A stretch of 6,292 nucleotides of DNA from Atopobium sp. (GTDB lineage Bacteria; Actinomycetota; Coriobacteriia; Coriobacteriales; Atopobiaceae). Shown piece after piece: positions 6,150-6,292 of this stretch. Position 1 is the stretch's first letter. Each line of letters begins with the position of its first letter. The position numbers and the translations under genes were made by a program. Below the pieces are notes generated by a model. That model searched no databases, had not been told where the DNA came from, and saw nothing but the letters and a program-made list of their open reading frames with translations. The stretch spans positions 1-6,292 of the forward strand of contig JABZHD010000069.1 in assembly GCA_015259045.1 (NCBI GenBank), in the 5' to 3' direction.

Positions 6150-6201
6150 GCCCAGGAAGCCCAGGAAGCGTAAGAAGTCCAGGAAGCCCAGGAAGCGTAA
6201 G
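6138..6201 (+). repeat. Tandem repeat CAGGAAG(C) with three in-frame TAA stops, rlmB/NYN junction
   Basis: CAGGAAG occurs five times (6138, 6153, 6162, 6180 and 6189). Three of these extend to CAGGAAGCGTAAG (6138-6150, 6162-6174 and 6189-6201). Steps between copies are 15, 9, 18 and 9 bases, all multiples of three, so the rlmB frame is kept throughout: QEA-stop, AQEAQEA-stop, EVQEAQEA-stop. The first copy is the true end of rlmB, so the later copies seem to derive from it. Each copy contains an AGGAAG Shine-Dalgarno-like core, and the last one sits at a suitable distance before the next start codon. Confidence 0.92.
6190..6195 (+). promoter_or_regulatory. Ribosome binding site of the NYN gene, within the last repeat copy
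   Basis: AGGAAG ends eight bases before ATG 6204, a normal spacing. The TAAGG at 6198-6202 is too close to be used. The site is one of five identical cores in the repeat, the only one at working distance. Confidence 0.65.
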
Positions 6202-6203
6202 GT

Positions 6204-6292
6204 ATGGCTCAGAAAAAATCGCTGCTTGTAGTCGATGGCTATAACGTCATGTTGGCAACTCCTCGCTATGAGGCGCTGCTGGATGAGCATGG
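6204..6292 (+). CDS. NYN-domain ribonuclease, YacP/Rae1-like (N-terminus only, runs off window)
   Basis: Only 29 codons are visible: MAQKK followed by LLVVDGYNVM (residues 7-16) and a helical ATPRYEALLDEH. LL-V-DGYNV is the first strand and acidic metal site (D11) of NYN/PIN-like nucleases of the YacP family. In Bacillus the homologue Rae1 cuts mRNA in the ribosomal A site and its gene follows rlmB, which matches this position. The function here is inferred from a short stretch and from synteny. The start is in the same reading frame as rlmB, after three stops, with the ribosome binding site supplied by the repeat. It is the third gene of the cysS-rlmB-NYN operon. Confidence 0.75.
   Translation, partial: MAQKKSLLVVDGYNVMLATPRYEALLDEH

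Noticed and set aside
6038..6244. A collagen-like SPGSPGS frame over the rlmB end
   Set aside because: It comes from reading the tandem repeat in another frame, and rlmB explains the region.
6009..6290. A minus-strand frame rich in FLGFL repeats that could look like a membrane peptide
   Set aside because: It is the reverse reading of the same repeat plus the rlmB and NYN coding sequence, with no ribosome binding site recognised.

Overview
The window looks like a core chromosomal segment of a Gram-positive, probably actinobacterial (Coriobacteriia, Atopobium/Lancefieldella/Olsenella-like) genome of moderate G+C. The clues are gene order and protein character: the end of disA, then ispD, ispF, cysS, an rlmB/trmH-type rRNA methyltransferase with a Gly/Arg-rich N-terminal tail, and a NYN-domain (YacP/Rae1-like) gene. 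This is the skeleton of the classical Firmicute cluster disA-yacL-ispD-ispF-gltX-cysE-cysS-mrnC-rlmB-yacP, with yacL, gltX, cysE and mrnC absent here. The genus is an inference from memory of family features, not from a search.

Layout. Positions 1-1740 (+): a tightly coupled set of disA (5' end outside the window), ispD (1-base TAATG overlap) and ispF (4-base GTGA overlap). Positions 1742-3382 (-): a stand-alone ABC exporter half-transporter, visibly more A+T-rich than its neighbours and convergent with ispF, with one base between the two stop codons. Positions 3383-3624: an A+T-rich intergenic region with divergent signals, a candidate promoter and strong Shine-Dalgarno for the ABC gene and a candidate -10 box and Shine-Dalgarno for cysS. 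Positions 3625-6292 (+): cysS, rlmB (2 bases later) and the start of the NYN gene, running off the window.

How the genes work together. DisA makes c-di-AMP while scanning DNA. IspD and IspF are two steps of the MEP isoprenoid pathway. CysS charges tRNA-Cys, the RlmB-like enzyme 2'-O-methylates rRNA or tRNA, and the NYN protein is probably a ribosome-linked or RNA-processing nuclease. The right half is therefore a translation-related operon. The ABC exporter does not belong to either theme and looks like an accessory insertion between ispF and cysS.

The most unusual structure is a short tandem repeat at the rlmB/NYN junction (6138-6201). The last codons of rlmB (Gln-Glu-Ala-stop) are repeated in frame, giving three successive in-frame TAA stops, five AGGAAG Shine-Dalgarno-like cores, and a downstream gene that starts in the same reading frame as rlmB. 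I found no rRNA, tRNA, CRISPR array, transposase or T-box in the window.
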